Position numbers and translations under genes: made by a program. Shown here in pieces: positions 8,184-16,760 of a DNA stretch of 64,000 nucleotides. The stretch covers positions 1 to 64,000 of the forward strand of contig CAJUNB010000011.1 in NCBI GenBank assembly GCA_910587635.1, read 5' to 3'. Under the pieces are notes generated by a model. It did not search any database, was not told the DNA's origin, and saw only the letters and a program-made list of their open reading frames with translations. The number at the start of each line of letters is the position of its first letter. The stretch's first letter is position 1. Origin of the DNA: an uncultured Lachnospiraceae bacterium (GTDB taxonomy: Bacteria > Bacillota > Clostridia > Lachnospirales > Lachnospiraceae).

Positions 8184-9161
8184 CTATCTGTTTTGTATCT
8201 GATGCAGTGCATTCAGTGACAGCATTGCATCCTCCATCCCATAGACCTGGGTGTGAGAATTTCCGGCGATGGATTCCAGAAATGCCTGGTCTTCCTCGCG
8301 GAACATATCATCCCGATCAGTGGTAAAAGTTTCGGTTTCCCATGCTTCATTGTTTGTTCTGTATGTACTGAGTGTACATTGATCCCAGGTAGAGAAGTCT
8401 ACAAGAATGCAGCCTTCGGTACAGATCAGTTCGATCTGTCTGCGCCTGGGGCGCTGAAAGAAATCCAGATGAACGGTCGCTGTGCAGCGATCCGCAAATC
8501 CAATCAGGATCTCGGCTACGTCGGGTGCTTTGATACCGATATCGCTGTAAGAGCCATATACCGAATAGATCTGCGAAATAGGCTGGTCTGCAAACCATAT
8601 GGCCAGATCCAGATCGTGCATCAGATCAAAAGCACCGGAATACCTGGCGGAAAACAGTGTTTTATAATCCGGGCGTACAGAGGGAAAATGTTCTCCCATG
8701 AGAGAGCGGATTGAAACAATGCGTCCTACTGCGCCTGATTCCAGCAGTGCTTTTGCTCTTTGGATTCCTCTATGGTATCGGAAACAGAGTCCGATACACA
8801 GTTTATTGGAAATACAGGACAGTTTATGCGACAGTTCTACAGTGCCATCCAGTGTATCTGACAGGGGTTTTTCACAGAAGACATTGCAGCCGCTATCCAG
8901 TGCCTGCAATATCATCGGTATATGCATCTTGGGCGGTGTCAGGATAAATACACCATCTGGACCTGCCGCCAGTCCCTCTTCATAGGAAGAGCGAATCTGC
9001 AGCTGTGGATAGATATCCAGAGCTTTCGTGACAGATGCCGGAACGGGATCAAAAGCACTGATGTTTTTCACATCCAGCGCCTGTAGCGCCCGAAGGTGCC
9101 TCAGACCTATGGAACCGAGCCCTGCTATGAACACGGATTGCTGTTTCCAGTCTTTACTCAA
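8184..9161 (-). CDS. Gfo/Idh/MocA family oxidoreductase
   Basis: The start is TTG at 9161 with AAGGAAGG upstream on the minus strand; 325 residues. The N-terminal Rossmann fold shows GLGSIGLRHL (residues 14-23) for NAD(P) and the family motif CEKPLSD near 95, where the lysine is catalytic. The C-terminal half is the mixed beta-sheet domain, with DLMHDLDLAIW carrying the expected histidine. Members oxidise or reduce sugar and inositol hydroxyls. It ends 12 bases before the aldolase gene, so they are co-transcribed. Substrate not known. Confidence 0.87.
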   Translation of the reverse strand: MSKDWKQQSVFIAGLGSIGLRHLRALQALDVKNISAFDPVPASVTKALDIYPQLQIRSSYEEGLAAGPDGVFILTPPKMHIPMILQALDSGCNVFCEKPLSDTLDGTVELSHKLSCISNKLCIGLCFRYHRGIQRAKALLESGAVGRIVSIRSLMGEHFPSVRPDYKTLFSARYSGAFDLMHDLDLAIWFADQPISQIYSVYGSYSDIGIKAPDVAEILIGFADRCTATVHLDFFQRPRRRQIELICTEGCILVDFSTWDQCTLSTYRTNNEAWETETFTTDRDDMFREEDQAFLESIAGNSHTQVYGMEDAMLSLNALHQIQNR

Positions 9162-9185
9162 TTTGTGTTCCTTCCTTTCTGAAAA

Positions 9186-10013
9186 TTACCAGATGGTGAG
9201 ACCCCCATCTACAACGAGATTGTGTCCTGTGACAAAGGAGGAAGCTTCCGAAGCCAGATAAACGGCAGCACCCTTCATTTCTTTTCCATCCATGCCCATA
9301 CGTCCCATGGGAAATGTCTGGCTGTATGCATCTACAAAAGCCTGGGGCTGGTTACGGAAGAATCCACCGGGACTGATACAGTTGACTCTGATGTTATAAG
9401 GTGCCAGATAGGCTGCCATATCCCGTGTCATATTGATCACACCGCCTTTGGCAGCATGGTAATCCAAAGTGGCGCCGCCCATGGGAGTGCCTTCGTATAC
9501 TCTTCTGTCTTTTCCGATGATGCCTGCCGTGGAACCGAGATTGATAATGACGCCGGTTTTATTTGGAATCATGTAGGCATCGGTAACATGCTTGGCACAG
9601 AGAAAACTGCCGGTCAGGTTTGTATCAATAACTTCCTGCCATAATGTGAGAGGACGTTTGTTAAATGGAGCATTTTCAGGTGTGCTTGTCACATTGCCGG
9701 CATTGTTGACAAGAATATCGATTCTGCCGGTTTCTGCCAGTATTTTCTCCACAGTGTCCTGAATTTCCTGCTCATTGCGGACATCCAGTGCCATGCCGAT
9801 GGCCTTCTGGCCGGTATATTTGGAAATAAGCTGTGCAGATTCTCGGGCACTGTCGGCAGATCTGCTTGTAACGATTACATTTGCTCCTGCTTCAGCCAAT
9901 GCCAGTGCCATGTCAAAACCCAGATTCCGGGCTCCCCCAGTGACAAAGGCCCATTTGCCGTCCAGACGGAACAGCTGCATCACGTTCCAGCTGGGATTGT
10001 ATTCTTGGCTCAT
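9186..10013 (-). CDS. SDR family oxidoreductase (gluconate 5-dehydrogenase-like)
   Basis: I take the ATG at 10013 because AGGAGGG precedes it; a longer frame to 10079 lacks a ribosome site. The 275-residue product is a classical short-chain dehydrogenase: TGGARNLG (25-32) binds the cofactor, NNAG near 103, the catalytic serine in NLGST, and YHAAK as the Tyr-Lys pair. The C-terminus DGGLTIW is typical of the 2-deoxy-gluconate/gluconate dehydrogenase branch. It is the first gene of the minus-strand operon with the Gfo/Idh protein and aldolase, and likely oxidises or reduces a sugar acid in the same pathway. Confidence 0.87.
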   Translation of the reverse strand: MSQEYNPSWNVMQLFRLDGKWAFVTGGARNLGFDMALALAEAGANVIVTSRSADSARESAQLISKYTGQKAIGMALDVRNEQEIQDTVEKILAETGRIDILVNNAGNVTSTPENAPFNKRPLTLWQEVIDTNLTGSFLCAKHVTDAYMIPNKTGVIINLGSTAGIIGKDRRVYEGTPMGGATLDYHAAKGGVINMTRDMAAYLAPYNIRVNCISPGGFFRNQPQAFVDAYSQTFPMGRMGMDGKEMKGAAVYLASEASSFVTGHNLVVDGGLTIW

Positions 10014-10236
10014 TTTAGAAATCCCTCCTTCTATTTGTTTTTCATCCGATATGAATACCTGGACAGGACAGATGCCCATCCAGCCGGGTACTTGTTTCTA
10101 TTATTTCATAAAAATGAACAAAAGGTATTGATAATTCTCGCAATATATTTTAAAAACCGCAATACGATGACAAGTCAGAAACAGTAGGGGATTTCCGATT
10201 CCAACCTGATTTTAAAAAAGACGAAATATCAGTAAA

Positions 10237-10265
10237 TTGACTTTAAACAGGGGAAAAGATATACT
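10237..10265 (+). promoter_or_regulatory. Predicted sigma-A promoter for yhcH-like gene
   Basis: TTGACT 10237-10242 and TATACT 10260-10265 are separated by exactly 17 bases, about 45 bases before the YhcH-type start codon. The rest of the 10014-10311 gap must also hold the divergent promoter for the SDR operon; I could not place that one with confidence. Confidence 0.7.
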
Positions 10266-10311
10266 TTGAAAGGATATAGGAAAATGGAAGGATTTTGCTG
10301 GGAGGATAGTC

Positions 10312-10764
10312 ATGATTTATGGAAATATTTCACAGGCAGGTAACTATTTAGGGCTGGGACGAGGGATACGTATCGGTCTGGAATATCTTATAAAAGGAGA
10401 GTTTGCCGACTTGGAAGCAGGGAAAAAGGAGCTGGAAGAGGGCGCATATGCTATGTGCAATGTGCTGGAACTGAAAGAGAAAGGGCTCTGGGAAGCACAT
10501 CGGCGCTATCTTGATATTCATTTTTGCCTGGAAGAAGGGGAAACCATTTCCTGTGTGGAGATTGACAGGGTAGAAAATTGGGGAGACTATGATGAGGAAA
10601 AGGATTGTATGCTTGCTCCCGGACTGGAAGAGGGAGTGAAGATCCCGATGAAGCCGGGAGATTTTGTCATTGTCTTTCCTGAGGATGCACATATGCCGGG
10701 GGTAGCTGCTGGTGAAAAGAATACACTGTCGAAGATTATTATAAAGATTCCGGTGGAGGTGTGA
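10312..10764 (+). CDS. YhcH/YjgK/YiaL family (DUF386) protein
   Basis: The ATG at 10312 follows GGGAGG; 150 residues. The sequence has the cupin-like DUF386 signature: EAHRRYLDIHF, then EGETISCVEI, and PGDFVIVFPEDAHMPG toward the end, where His and Glu residues probably bind a metal. Family members occur in sialic acid and other sugar operons and have been proposed to act as anomerases or mutarotases. Here it starts the plus-strand half of the sugar acid locus, facing the aldolase operon. Cytoplasmic. Confidence 0.85.
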   Translation: MIYGNISQAGNYLGLGRGIRIGLEYLIKGEFADLEAGKKELEEGAYAMCNVLELKEKGLWEAHRRYLDIHFCLEEGETISCVEIDRVENWGDYDEEKDCMLAPGLEEGVKIPMKPGDFVIVFPEDAHMPGVAAGEKNTLSKIIIKIPVEV

Positions 10765-10824
10765 GATCCGTTCCGTTTTGACTTCCCGCCGACTGGGCGG
10801 GAACAGGTGATAAGGGAGGAAATT

Positions 10825-11763
10825 ATGTTTGAAGAATTATCCCCGAAATTCCCGTCCTATGATTTTGATGCGTATAAGACAGAGATTGACGATATTCCTT
10901 TTACTTTTGTGCTGATGGCGGTTGCCAGACCTGAAAATCCGCACAATCCTTTTGAGCACAGTCACAGCGAATATGAGCTGCTGTTCGTTCTGGAAGGAAG
11001 CAGTACCTATGTAATAGGGGAGAATCAATATCATTTCAGCGGCCCTACGGCCATACTGATACCGCCGGGGGTATACCATGCTACGAATATTCTTCTGGAA
11101 GAAAATACCACTTTCAGTATCGGATTTACCATATATGGACAGGGAGATTCTGAAATAAAAAGATTTGTCCATGAAGCGACTCAGGGAAGGAGCCAGGGAA
11201 TTTACTGCAAGATGACAGAGGAGCTTCAGGAGCAGTTGATAGCGGCTTACAGAGAGCACAGTGCCCATGGACCTTTTTATCGGGAAAAAGTGACCGCTTA
11301 CTTTAAGATTATTCTGACAAATCTTATAGAGCTTCTGGCGATGGACGTACCGACGTTTCAGTTTAAGGCTCCTCCAAAACAGGATTGGAACAGTAATATT
11401 TACCGTAATATGCTGGCCAAACAAGTGCTGGATTATATCAATAAAAATTGCAGCTATCAGTTTACGGTAAATGATCTGGCAAGTGAAATCCATATGAGTG
11501 TCGGTAATTTACAGAGGATTCTGAACAGTACCCTTGGAAAGACGTTTACAGAATTGCTCAGGGAGGCCAGAATCAGCCGGGCAAAGGGATTGATACAGAG
11601 AACGGACCATATGTTGAAGACAGTGGCAGAGATGTGCGGCTATAGTTCTTACGAGCATTTTTACAAACAATTTAAGCAAATCGTAGGAATGTCACCCCAG
11701 GAATTCAAGGAACTGGAAGGAGACTGGAAAGAGACAGATATGTACGAATCAAGCGGAAATTAA
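10825..11763 (+). CDS. AraC family transcriptional regulator
   Basis: The start is taken at 10825, after GGGAGG; a GTG at 10807 is upstream but lacks a ribosome site. The 312 residues comprise an N-terminal cupin sensor domain (HSHSEYELLFVLEG near residue 38, PGVYHATN further on) and a C-terminal double helix-turn-helix (VNDLASEIHMSVGNLQRIL and KTVAEMCGYSSYEHFYKQFK, ending in GMSPQEFK). It likely senses a sugar and controls the flanking operons; near-direct TGCACAA repeats upstream of the next gene are candidate sites. Confidence 0.92.
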   Translation: MFEELSPKFPSYDFDAYKTEIDDIPFTFVLMAVARPENPHNPFEHSHSEYELLFVLEGSSTYVIGENQYHFSGPTAILIPPGVYHATNILLEENTTFSIGFTIYGQGDSEIKRFVHEATQGRSQGIYCKMTEELQEQLIAAYREHSAHGPFYREKVTAYFKIILTNLIELLAMDVPTFQFKAPPKQDWNSNIYRNMLAKQVLDYINKNCSYQFTVNDLASEIHMSVGNLQRILNSTLGKTFTELLREARISRAKGLIQRTDHMLKTVAEMCGYSSYEHFYKQFKQIVGMSPQEFKELEGDWKETDMYESSGN

Positions 11764-11857
11764 CATTATCTGCGTCAAAGAACAATTTACATCAAACGGA
11801 AATACGATAAAATGTTAACAAGTCAAAGGCGCGTAATCCTTTATACCATGGTAAAAG

Positions 11858-11916
11858 TGCACAATGATTTTCTTCTCTATTTCATAGTAATGTTATTGAT
11901 CTGAAAAAATGCACAA
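11858..11916 (+). promoter_or_regulatory. Direct repeats, candidate AraC-type operator
   Basis: TGCACAA occurs at 11858-11864 and 11910-11916, in each case preceded by a run of A, 52 bases apart (about five helical turns) and upstream of the binding-protein gene. A weaker CACAAAT follows near 11941. Paired direct repeats are the usual target form of AraC regulators. The link to the adjacent regulator is inferred. Confidence 0.4.
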
Positions 11917-11982
11917 ATCTACTTGGGAAATTGGTACTTACACAAATGCCTGTTGCTTAATTATTGAAAAGGAGAGTTGCTT

Positions 11983-13425
11983 ATGAAAACACGTAATCGT
12001 ATTCTGGCCCTTTTGTTGGCACTTTGTATGGGCGTATCACTTACTGCCTGTGGCAGCAGCGGAGGGGAGGCACCTGCTGCAGATAGTACGGCTGACAGTG
12101 CACAGGATGCCGAAAGCCCGGAAGCACCTGCGACCTCGGAAGAGAGTGCGTCAGCGGATCTTCCTTCTGATGTGACACTGACATTCTGGACAGACCAGTC
12201 AATTGACCCGGATGCATGGCAGGCAGAATTTGCCCGTTTTGCAGAGGAGTATAAAGACTATAATTATACTCTGGAGATCGAAGCGTTTGCGGGCTCCGAC
12301 CGTGCTACAAAGGTAGCAGCAGCCGTTGAATCCAACAGTCTGCCGGATCTGTGTCTGTTTGCATGGTTCACCAGCTCTGACTGGTGTCATGAGGGACATC
12401 TGCTGGATATCAGCGATGTGGTAGAGCCGGTTGGTTCTAAACTGTATCCTGCTGTCTATGAAGAGACAAAGCTGGGAGGTAAGAGCTACATGCTTCCGCT
12501 CTGGTCTAACTATTGGAGCCTGATCTACAATGCAGACATGCTGAAAGAGGCTGGACTGGAGAAATATGTAAATGAAGATCCCTATGATATTTCCATCTGG
12601 ACAATGTCTGAATTCGAAGAGATTCTGGCAGGTGTCAGCGGCAATATGTCAGGAGATCAGTATTGCCTGCCCGTATTTACGGCTGATAACCAGGCGGATA
12701 CAACAAATATCCTGTGGCTTTCTTCTCAGGGCGGAACGCTTTGGAGCGAAGATGGCCTGAGCAATGCAGGAAATGATGAGAAGGTAATCGCTTCTCTGGA
12801 TAAGCTGAAAGAATGGGCTGATAAAGGATATACAAATTCCAATATTATCAGTAAATCCAACAATGAAGTGCCGTCTCAGTTCTCAAACGGACTGTGCTGC
12901 TTCACAAACGGATATTACAGTAACTACACAGATTATAAGAATCAGATGGAAGCAGGCGACATTAATACTTTTGATATCAGACTGGCAGCATTCCCTACAG
13001 TGAATGCAGATGGTTCTGACGATTATCGTTTCGCTAACTATGTATACGGCCTGAGCATGTTTGATACAGGAAATGCAGATCAGATAGCAGTTGCCAAGCT
13101 GTTTATGAAGTGGCTGTCTGAAGATAAAGAAGCTCTTACAAACCTTTGTATGGCAGTTTCCTCTTATGTAGAGATCGCTGAAGATGCAGATGTGATTGCT
13201 GCTAACCCGATGTTCACATCTTACAATACTGTTGTGGATGCGGATCATATTATGAATTTCCATGGCAATGTGGCAGGTTATGTATCTACGAGATCTATGC
13301 TGTTCCCAGAATTGCAGGCTTTCTTTGGCGGACAGAAAGACTCCAAACAGGCTATGACAGACTATATGAATGCGGCCAATGAGTCTATTCAGGAGTACAT
13401 CGACAATTCTGTTATATTGAATTAA
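11983..13425 (+). CDS. Sugar ABC transporter substrate-binding lipoprotein
   Basis: ATG at 11983 follows AAAGGAG; a TTG at 11977 is less likely. The product of 480 residues begins with a lipoprotein signal (hydrophobic core, then LTACG as lipobox) and an Ala/Ser/Glu-rich linker. The mature part is an extracellular solute-binding protein family 1 fold: DVTLTFWTD at its start, a conserved LPLWSNYWSLIYN segment, and WLSSQGGTLW. It catches a carbohydrate outside the cell for the two permeases downstream. No ATPase is encoded here, so a shared MsmX-type ATPase elsewhere probably energises the system. Confidence 0.9.
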   Translation: MKTRNRILALLLALCMGVSLTACGSSGGEAPAADSTADSAQDAESPEAPATSEESASADLPSDVTLTFWTDQSIDPDAWQAEFARFAEEYKDYNYTLEIEAFAGSDRATKVAAAVESNSLPDLCLFAWFTSSDWCHEGHLLDISDVVEPVGSKLYPAVYEETKLGGKSYMLPLWSNYWSLIYNADMLKEAGLEKYVNEDPYDISIWTMSEFEEILAGVSGNMSGDQYCLPVFTADNQADTTNILWLSSQGGTLWSEDGLSNAGNDEKVIASLDKLKEWADKGYTNSNIISKSNNEVPSQFSNGLCCFTNGYYSNYTDYKNQMEAGDINTFDIRLAAFPTVNADGSDDYRFANYVYGLSMFDTGNADQIAVAKLFMKWLSEDKEALTNLCMAVSSYVEIAEDADVIAANPMFTSYNTVVDADHIMNFHGNVAGYVSTRSMLFPELQAFFGGQKDSKQAMTDYMNAANESIQEYIDNSVILN

Positions 13426-13439
13426 TGTAAAGTTCTCGG

Positions 13440-13474
13440 ATGACTCTGCTGGGGATTGTTCCAGGCAGAGTCAT
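13440..13474 (+). terminator. Intergenic hairpin between binding protein and permease genes
   Basis: ATGACTCTGC-TGG at 13440-13452 pairs with CCA-G-GCAGAGTCAT at 13461-13474 with one bulged base, followed by a modestly T-rich stretch. At this position such hairpins often reduce read-through, so that the binding protein is made in excess over the permeases. Confidence 0.6.
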
Positions 13475-13524
13475 TCTGATTTTCCAGAAGCAGTTGTTAA
13501 TGAGTAAGGAGGGAATGGGACGCA

Positions 13525-14406
13525 ATGAAAACAAAGGGTAAGAGATCAGTCAAAGAAGTATTGCAGGCTTATTGCTTTATTGCGCCATTTGTTATTTTTG
13601 GCGGTATCTTTATGGTCTACCCCATCTGCAATCAGTTTATACGAAGTATGTTCAATACAAAATGGGGCGGTAAGACAGTATTTGTCGGATTGGAAAATTA
13701 CATAGAAATTTTTACGGATCCGATCTATTTGAAAGCAATTGGCAATACACTGTTGTTTGTTATAATTGCAGTTCCGGCACTCATTCTTCTAGGACTGTTT
13801 ATTGCAGGCAGTATTTTTGACAAGCATCCGATCTATGTTTCAACTGTGCGGATCTGCCTGTATATTCCGACGATCGTGTCTATGGTAGTTATGTCAACGA
13901 TATGGCGATTCATGTTGGACTCTCAAAGTGGATTGATAAAGTATTTTGCAAATCTTTTCGGGATAGGTACTGTAGATTTGCTGGCAGGTGCCACTTCGGC
14001 CAAAATCATTATTATCGTTATTCTGATCATTGTAAATCTGGGGCAATGTGTACTGCTGTATTTGGCGCAGATGATAGGAATCAGCAAAGATCTGATGGAT
14101 GCCTGCCGGGTGGACGGTGGAAGTCGCTGGCATCTGTTTCGTTATATTTTGATTCCGTTGTCAAAACCGACCACGGTTCTTGTCTTTATTACAGACACTT
14201 CTCTTGTACTGAAAGTATATGTGGTGATTCAGTTGTTGACTTCGGGGGGACCCAATTATGCGACGAGCACAATGATGTATCGTCTGTATGAGGATGCCTT
14301 TGTCAATTATGATATCGGTGTGGCTTCTGCCATGGGTGTCCTCATGTTTGTAGTCACTCTGGTGCTCATTTCACTGCGGTTTATTGCTGAGAAGAAGGAG
14401 TATTGA
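13525..14406 (+). CDS. Sugar ABC transporter permease (MalF/UgpA type)
   Basis: ATG at 13525 follows AAGGAGGG; 293 residues with six predicted membrane segments. The EAA loop that docks on the ATPase is recognisable as LMDACRVDGGSRWHLFRYILIP near residues 190-212. It forms a heterodimeric channel with the next gene product in the membrane. Length and layout match carbohydrate uptake transporter family 1. Confidence 0.92.
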   Translation: MKTKGKRSVKEVLQAYCFIAPFVIFGGIFMVYPICNQFIRSMFNTKWGGKTVFVGLENYIEIFTDPIYLKAIGNTLLFVIIAVPALILLGLFIAGSIFDKHPIYVSTVRICLYIPTIVSMVVMSTIWRFMLDSQSGLIKYFANLFGIGTVDLLAGATSAKIIIIVILIIVNLGQCVLLYLAQMIGISKDLMDACRVDGGSRWHLFRYILIPLSKPTTVLVFITDTSLVLKVYVVIQLLTSGGPNYATSTMMYRLYEDAFVNYDIGVASAMGVLMFVVTLVLISLRFIAEKKEY

Positions 14407-14407
14407 T

Positions 14408-15277
14408 ATGAAGAGAGCGAAAAAGAAGATATTTCAGTCCAAATTTGATTTGATCCTTAATGTGGGTGTTATCATCGCCTGTATTCTGTCCATATTTCCT
14501 TTATACTGGTTATTTACCGGTTCCGTAAAATTTTCTTCGGACGTTACGAAACTGCCTCCTGACTGGATTCCGAGCAGGGTGACTTTGAAAAACTTCGAGA
14601 AAATTTTCAGTCAGTATCCGGTTTGGCAATGGTTGTGGAACAGTATATTTATTACTACTGTAACGGTAATCTGTATCTTGATCGTCTCTTCCATGGCGGC
14701 CTATGCTTTTTCTAAAATGCGGTTTCCGGGCAGTAAACTGTTATTTAATATTAACATTGCCTGCCTGCTGATTCCCATTGAGATTTATATTCTGCCGCTC
14801 TATAAATTTATATTTGGAGTAGGGCTGCAGGGAAAATATCTCGGCTATATACTTCCATGTGTTGTCTTTCCTATGGGTGTCTATTTGCTGAAAAACTTTT
14901 ACGATGAAATACCCAATGAAATTATAGAGGCCACAGAACTGGATGGCTGTAGCAGACTGCGGTTTTTCTTCACTCACGGTATTCCTCTGTCAAAGCCGGG
15001 ACTTGGAGCGTTGGCCATCCTTTCCTATATCAACGTATGGAACAATTATCTGTGGCAGCTGCTTATGGCTACCAGTGATACGAAGAGCTATACGGTAGTT
15101 GTGGGTCTGGCCCGGGTTATCAATTCCACCGGTACGGGAACGGCAGATCAGAGTCTGTTTGACTATGGACTTCGTTATGCGACAGCTACTTTTACGGCAA
15201 TACCGATGCTGATTATCTTTATTGTATTCCAGAGGTATTTTACGGAGGGAATTTCTGCCGGAGCTGTGAAAGGGTAA
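14408..15277 (+). CDS. Sugar ABC transporter permease (MalG/UgpE type)
   Basis: ATG at 14408, one base after the stop of the first permease, with AAGGAG inside that gene; 289 residues and six predicted membrane segments. The EAA loop reads IIEATELDGCSRLRFFFTHGIPLSKP. It is the second half of the sugar channel. A repeat element and a terminator-like hairpin follow. Confidence 0.92.
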   Translation: MKRAKKKIFQSKFDLILNVGVIIACILSIFPLYWLFTGSVKFSSDVTKLPPDWIPSRVTLKNFEKIFSQYPVWQWLWNSIFITTVTVICILIVSSMAAYAFSKMRFPGSKLLFNINIACLLIPIEIYILPLYKFIFGVGLQGKYLGYILPCVVFPMGVYLLKNFYDEIPNEIIEATELDGCSRLRFFFTHGIPLSKPGLGALAILSYINVWNNYLWQLLMATSDTKSYTVVVGLARVINSTGTGTADQSLFDYGLRYATATFTAIPMLIIFIVFQRYFTEGISAGAVKG

Positions 15278-15307
15278 GAGGAAGATTTTTTCGGCATTTG
15301 GATCTTG

Positions 15308-15447
15308 AGGTTCTGGTGTTAAAAGGTCATATTTTTATTATTGATCGGCAAGTTGCACAAATTTTCTGTTCCAGTTCCAGACTACAGACATTGTATTATC
15401 TAAGTGTCCCGATATCAAAAAGGATACCGAACGCAGACGGCCCGACT
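15308..15447 (+). repeat. Dispersed intergenic repeat, copy A
   Basis: About 140 bases, beginning near AGGTTCTGGTGTTAAAAGG, match with only scattered mismatches the minus strand of 38425-38290, and more weakly the plus strand from 38068. The match continues through the sequence around 15431-15442 (ACGCAGACGGCC). Short open frames across it are not credible genes. It looks like one arm of a MITE-like element. Confidence 0.75.
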
Positions 15448-15480
15448 TGCCATCCAGGCAAGAACGGGCCGTTTGTGTTT
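15437..15480 (+). terminator. Terminator-like hairpin at the end of repeat copy A
   Basis: ACGGCCCG-ACTTGCC from 15437 pairs with GGCAAG-A-ACGGGCCGT ending at 15472 with a small internal bulge and an ATCCA loop, followed by TTGTGTTT. It can terminate the sugar transporter operon. The remaining bases to the next gene show nothing clear. Confidence 0.65.
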
Positions 15481-15531
15481 GGAATCAATATATAAATATA
15501 TAATCGGAACAGTTAGAAATCATCTGATATT

Positions 15532-16467
15532 TTATATGGTTATCACTGTCCCTGTTTTTCCCTTCAGAGCTTCCAGAGCATGCGCAATAGAAGTGATGAT
15601 GACTTTGCCCTCTGGTATTTTTTCCAGATAGGCGATGGCAGCTTCTATTTTGGGGAGCATATCGCCCTGGCCGAACTGCTTTCCGGCAATATGATGTTTT
15701 GCCTCGGAAACGGTCATGGTATGGATACTTTCCTGGTTTTTCGTACCGTAATGCAGGTATACTTGTTCGACGCTTGTCAGTATGATAAGAAGATCCGCAT
15801 GTAAGTCCATCGCCAGTTTACCGGCAATGGAATCTTTTTCGATAACGGCGGAAGCTCCTTTCAGGATATGTTGCTGCTCAATGACCGGGATACCGCCACC
15901 GCCGCAGGCAATCACCACCTGGCCCGCATCAGCAAGGGTGCGAATCGTATCAATTTCCACAATATCCAGAGGCTTGGGGGCAGCAACAATCCGACGGAAT
16001 CCCTTACCCTGTTCTTCCGTCACATAATTGCCTTTGCTGATTTCCACATCAGCCTCTTCTTTTGTCATATATCGGCCGATAATTTTGTTTGGCTCATAAA
16101 AAGCTTCGTCATAGGGATCCACGGTGACTTGGGTCAGCACTGTGCTCACCGGCGTGGAAATGCCTCTGCCCAGCAGTTCCGACCGAAGTGAATTCTGGAT
16201 ATCATAGCCTACATATCCCTGGCTCATAGCGGAGCAGACACACATAGGTACCGGTGTATAGCCGGGATTGACCCTGCGCAGCTCTGTCATAGCCTTATGG
16301 ATCATACTGACCTGTGGACCATTGCTGTGAGTGATGGTGAGCTGATAGTCGGATTGGGACAGATCGGCCAACGCCTTTGCCGTCTTTTTGACGGCATCCC
16401 ACTGTTCTGTTGTAGTATATCCAAGCGCCTCATGTCCGAGAGAAACGACTGCTTTCTTTTTTTTCAT
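15532..16467 (-). CDS. arcC: Carbamate kinase family protein
   Basis: The 311-residue product belongs to the amino acid kinase family: the ITHSNGPQV segment, VIACGGGGIPVI and the ATP-site region IEKDSIAGKLAMDL with GQGDMLPK are all typical of carbamate kinase, which makes ATP from carbamoyl phosphate and ADP. The N-terminal loop is unusual, VVSLGHEALG instead of the common LGGNAL. No arginine deiminase, ornithine transcarbamoylase or ureidoglycine gene is nearby, so its carbamoyl phosphate source is not shown here. It is transcribed alone, divergent from metNIQ. Confidence 0.82.
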   Translation of the reverse strand: MKKKKAVVSLGHEALGYTTTEQWDAVKKTAKALADLSQSDYQLTITHSNGPQVSMIHKAMTELRRVNPGYTPVPMCVCSAMSQGYVGYDIQNSLRSELLGRGISTPVSTVLTQVTVDPYDEAFYEPNKIIGRYMTKEEADVEISKGNYVTEEQGKGFRRIVAAPKPLDIVEIDTIRTLADAGQVVIACGGGGIPVIEQQHILKGASAVIEKDSIAGKLAMDLHADLLIILTSVEQVYLHYGTKNQESIHTMTVSEAKHHIAGKQFGQGDMLPKIEAAIAYLEKIPEGKVIITSIAHALEALKGKTGTVITI

Positions 16468-16562
16468 AAAATTGCCCTTCTTTTACAAATTCTTTAAAAT
16501 CAGTATAACAAAGTCAGGTATGTTTGTACACGGTAAAAATAAAAGAGAGAATAAAAAAGTGA

Positions 16563-16591
16563 TTGACAAATTCCTGTATGTTCGGTAAGAT
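16563..16591 (+). promoter_or_regulatory. Predicted sigma-A promoter of metNIQ
   Basis: TTGACA 16563-16568, a 17-base spacer and TAAGAT 16586-16591. The distance to the metN start is about 170 bases. No S-box (SAM-I) riboswitch core or T-box motif is visible in that leader. Confidence 0.75.
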
Positions 16592-16600
16592 ATATTCCAT

Positions 16601-16615
16601 ATTAATCCTATTAAT
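16601..16615. promoter_or_regulatory. Palindrome just downstream of metN -10, candidate operator
   Basis: ATTAAT-CCT-ATTAAT, a perfect palindrome with a 3-base centre, lies around the expected transcription start. Its position would let a bound repressor block transcription. A regulator cannot be assigned. Confidence 0.45.
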
Positions 16616-16760
16616 TAAGTATGAAAAAGTATATTTATAAAAATTTCGCCTAATTTACGGTGTGGAATCCATAATGATTTGCAGAAGATGCAGAAATATG
16701 ATATGATTTACGAGTTAATGATGGAGAATTATGGGTAGATACAGGTAATGGAGTGATAAG

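Noticed and set aside
15298..15631. Short open frames over the repeat at 15300-15480
   Set aside because: They match short frames in the inverted copy near 38280-38570 only because the DNA is repeated; no ribosome sites and low-complexity products.
16592..16760. SAM-I riboswitch or T-box before metN
   Set aside because: The conserved core segments of neither element are present in the leader.
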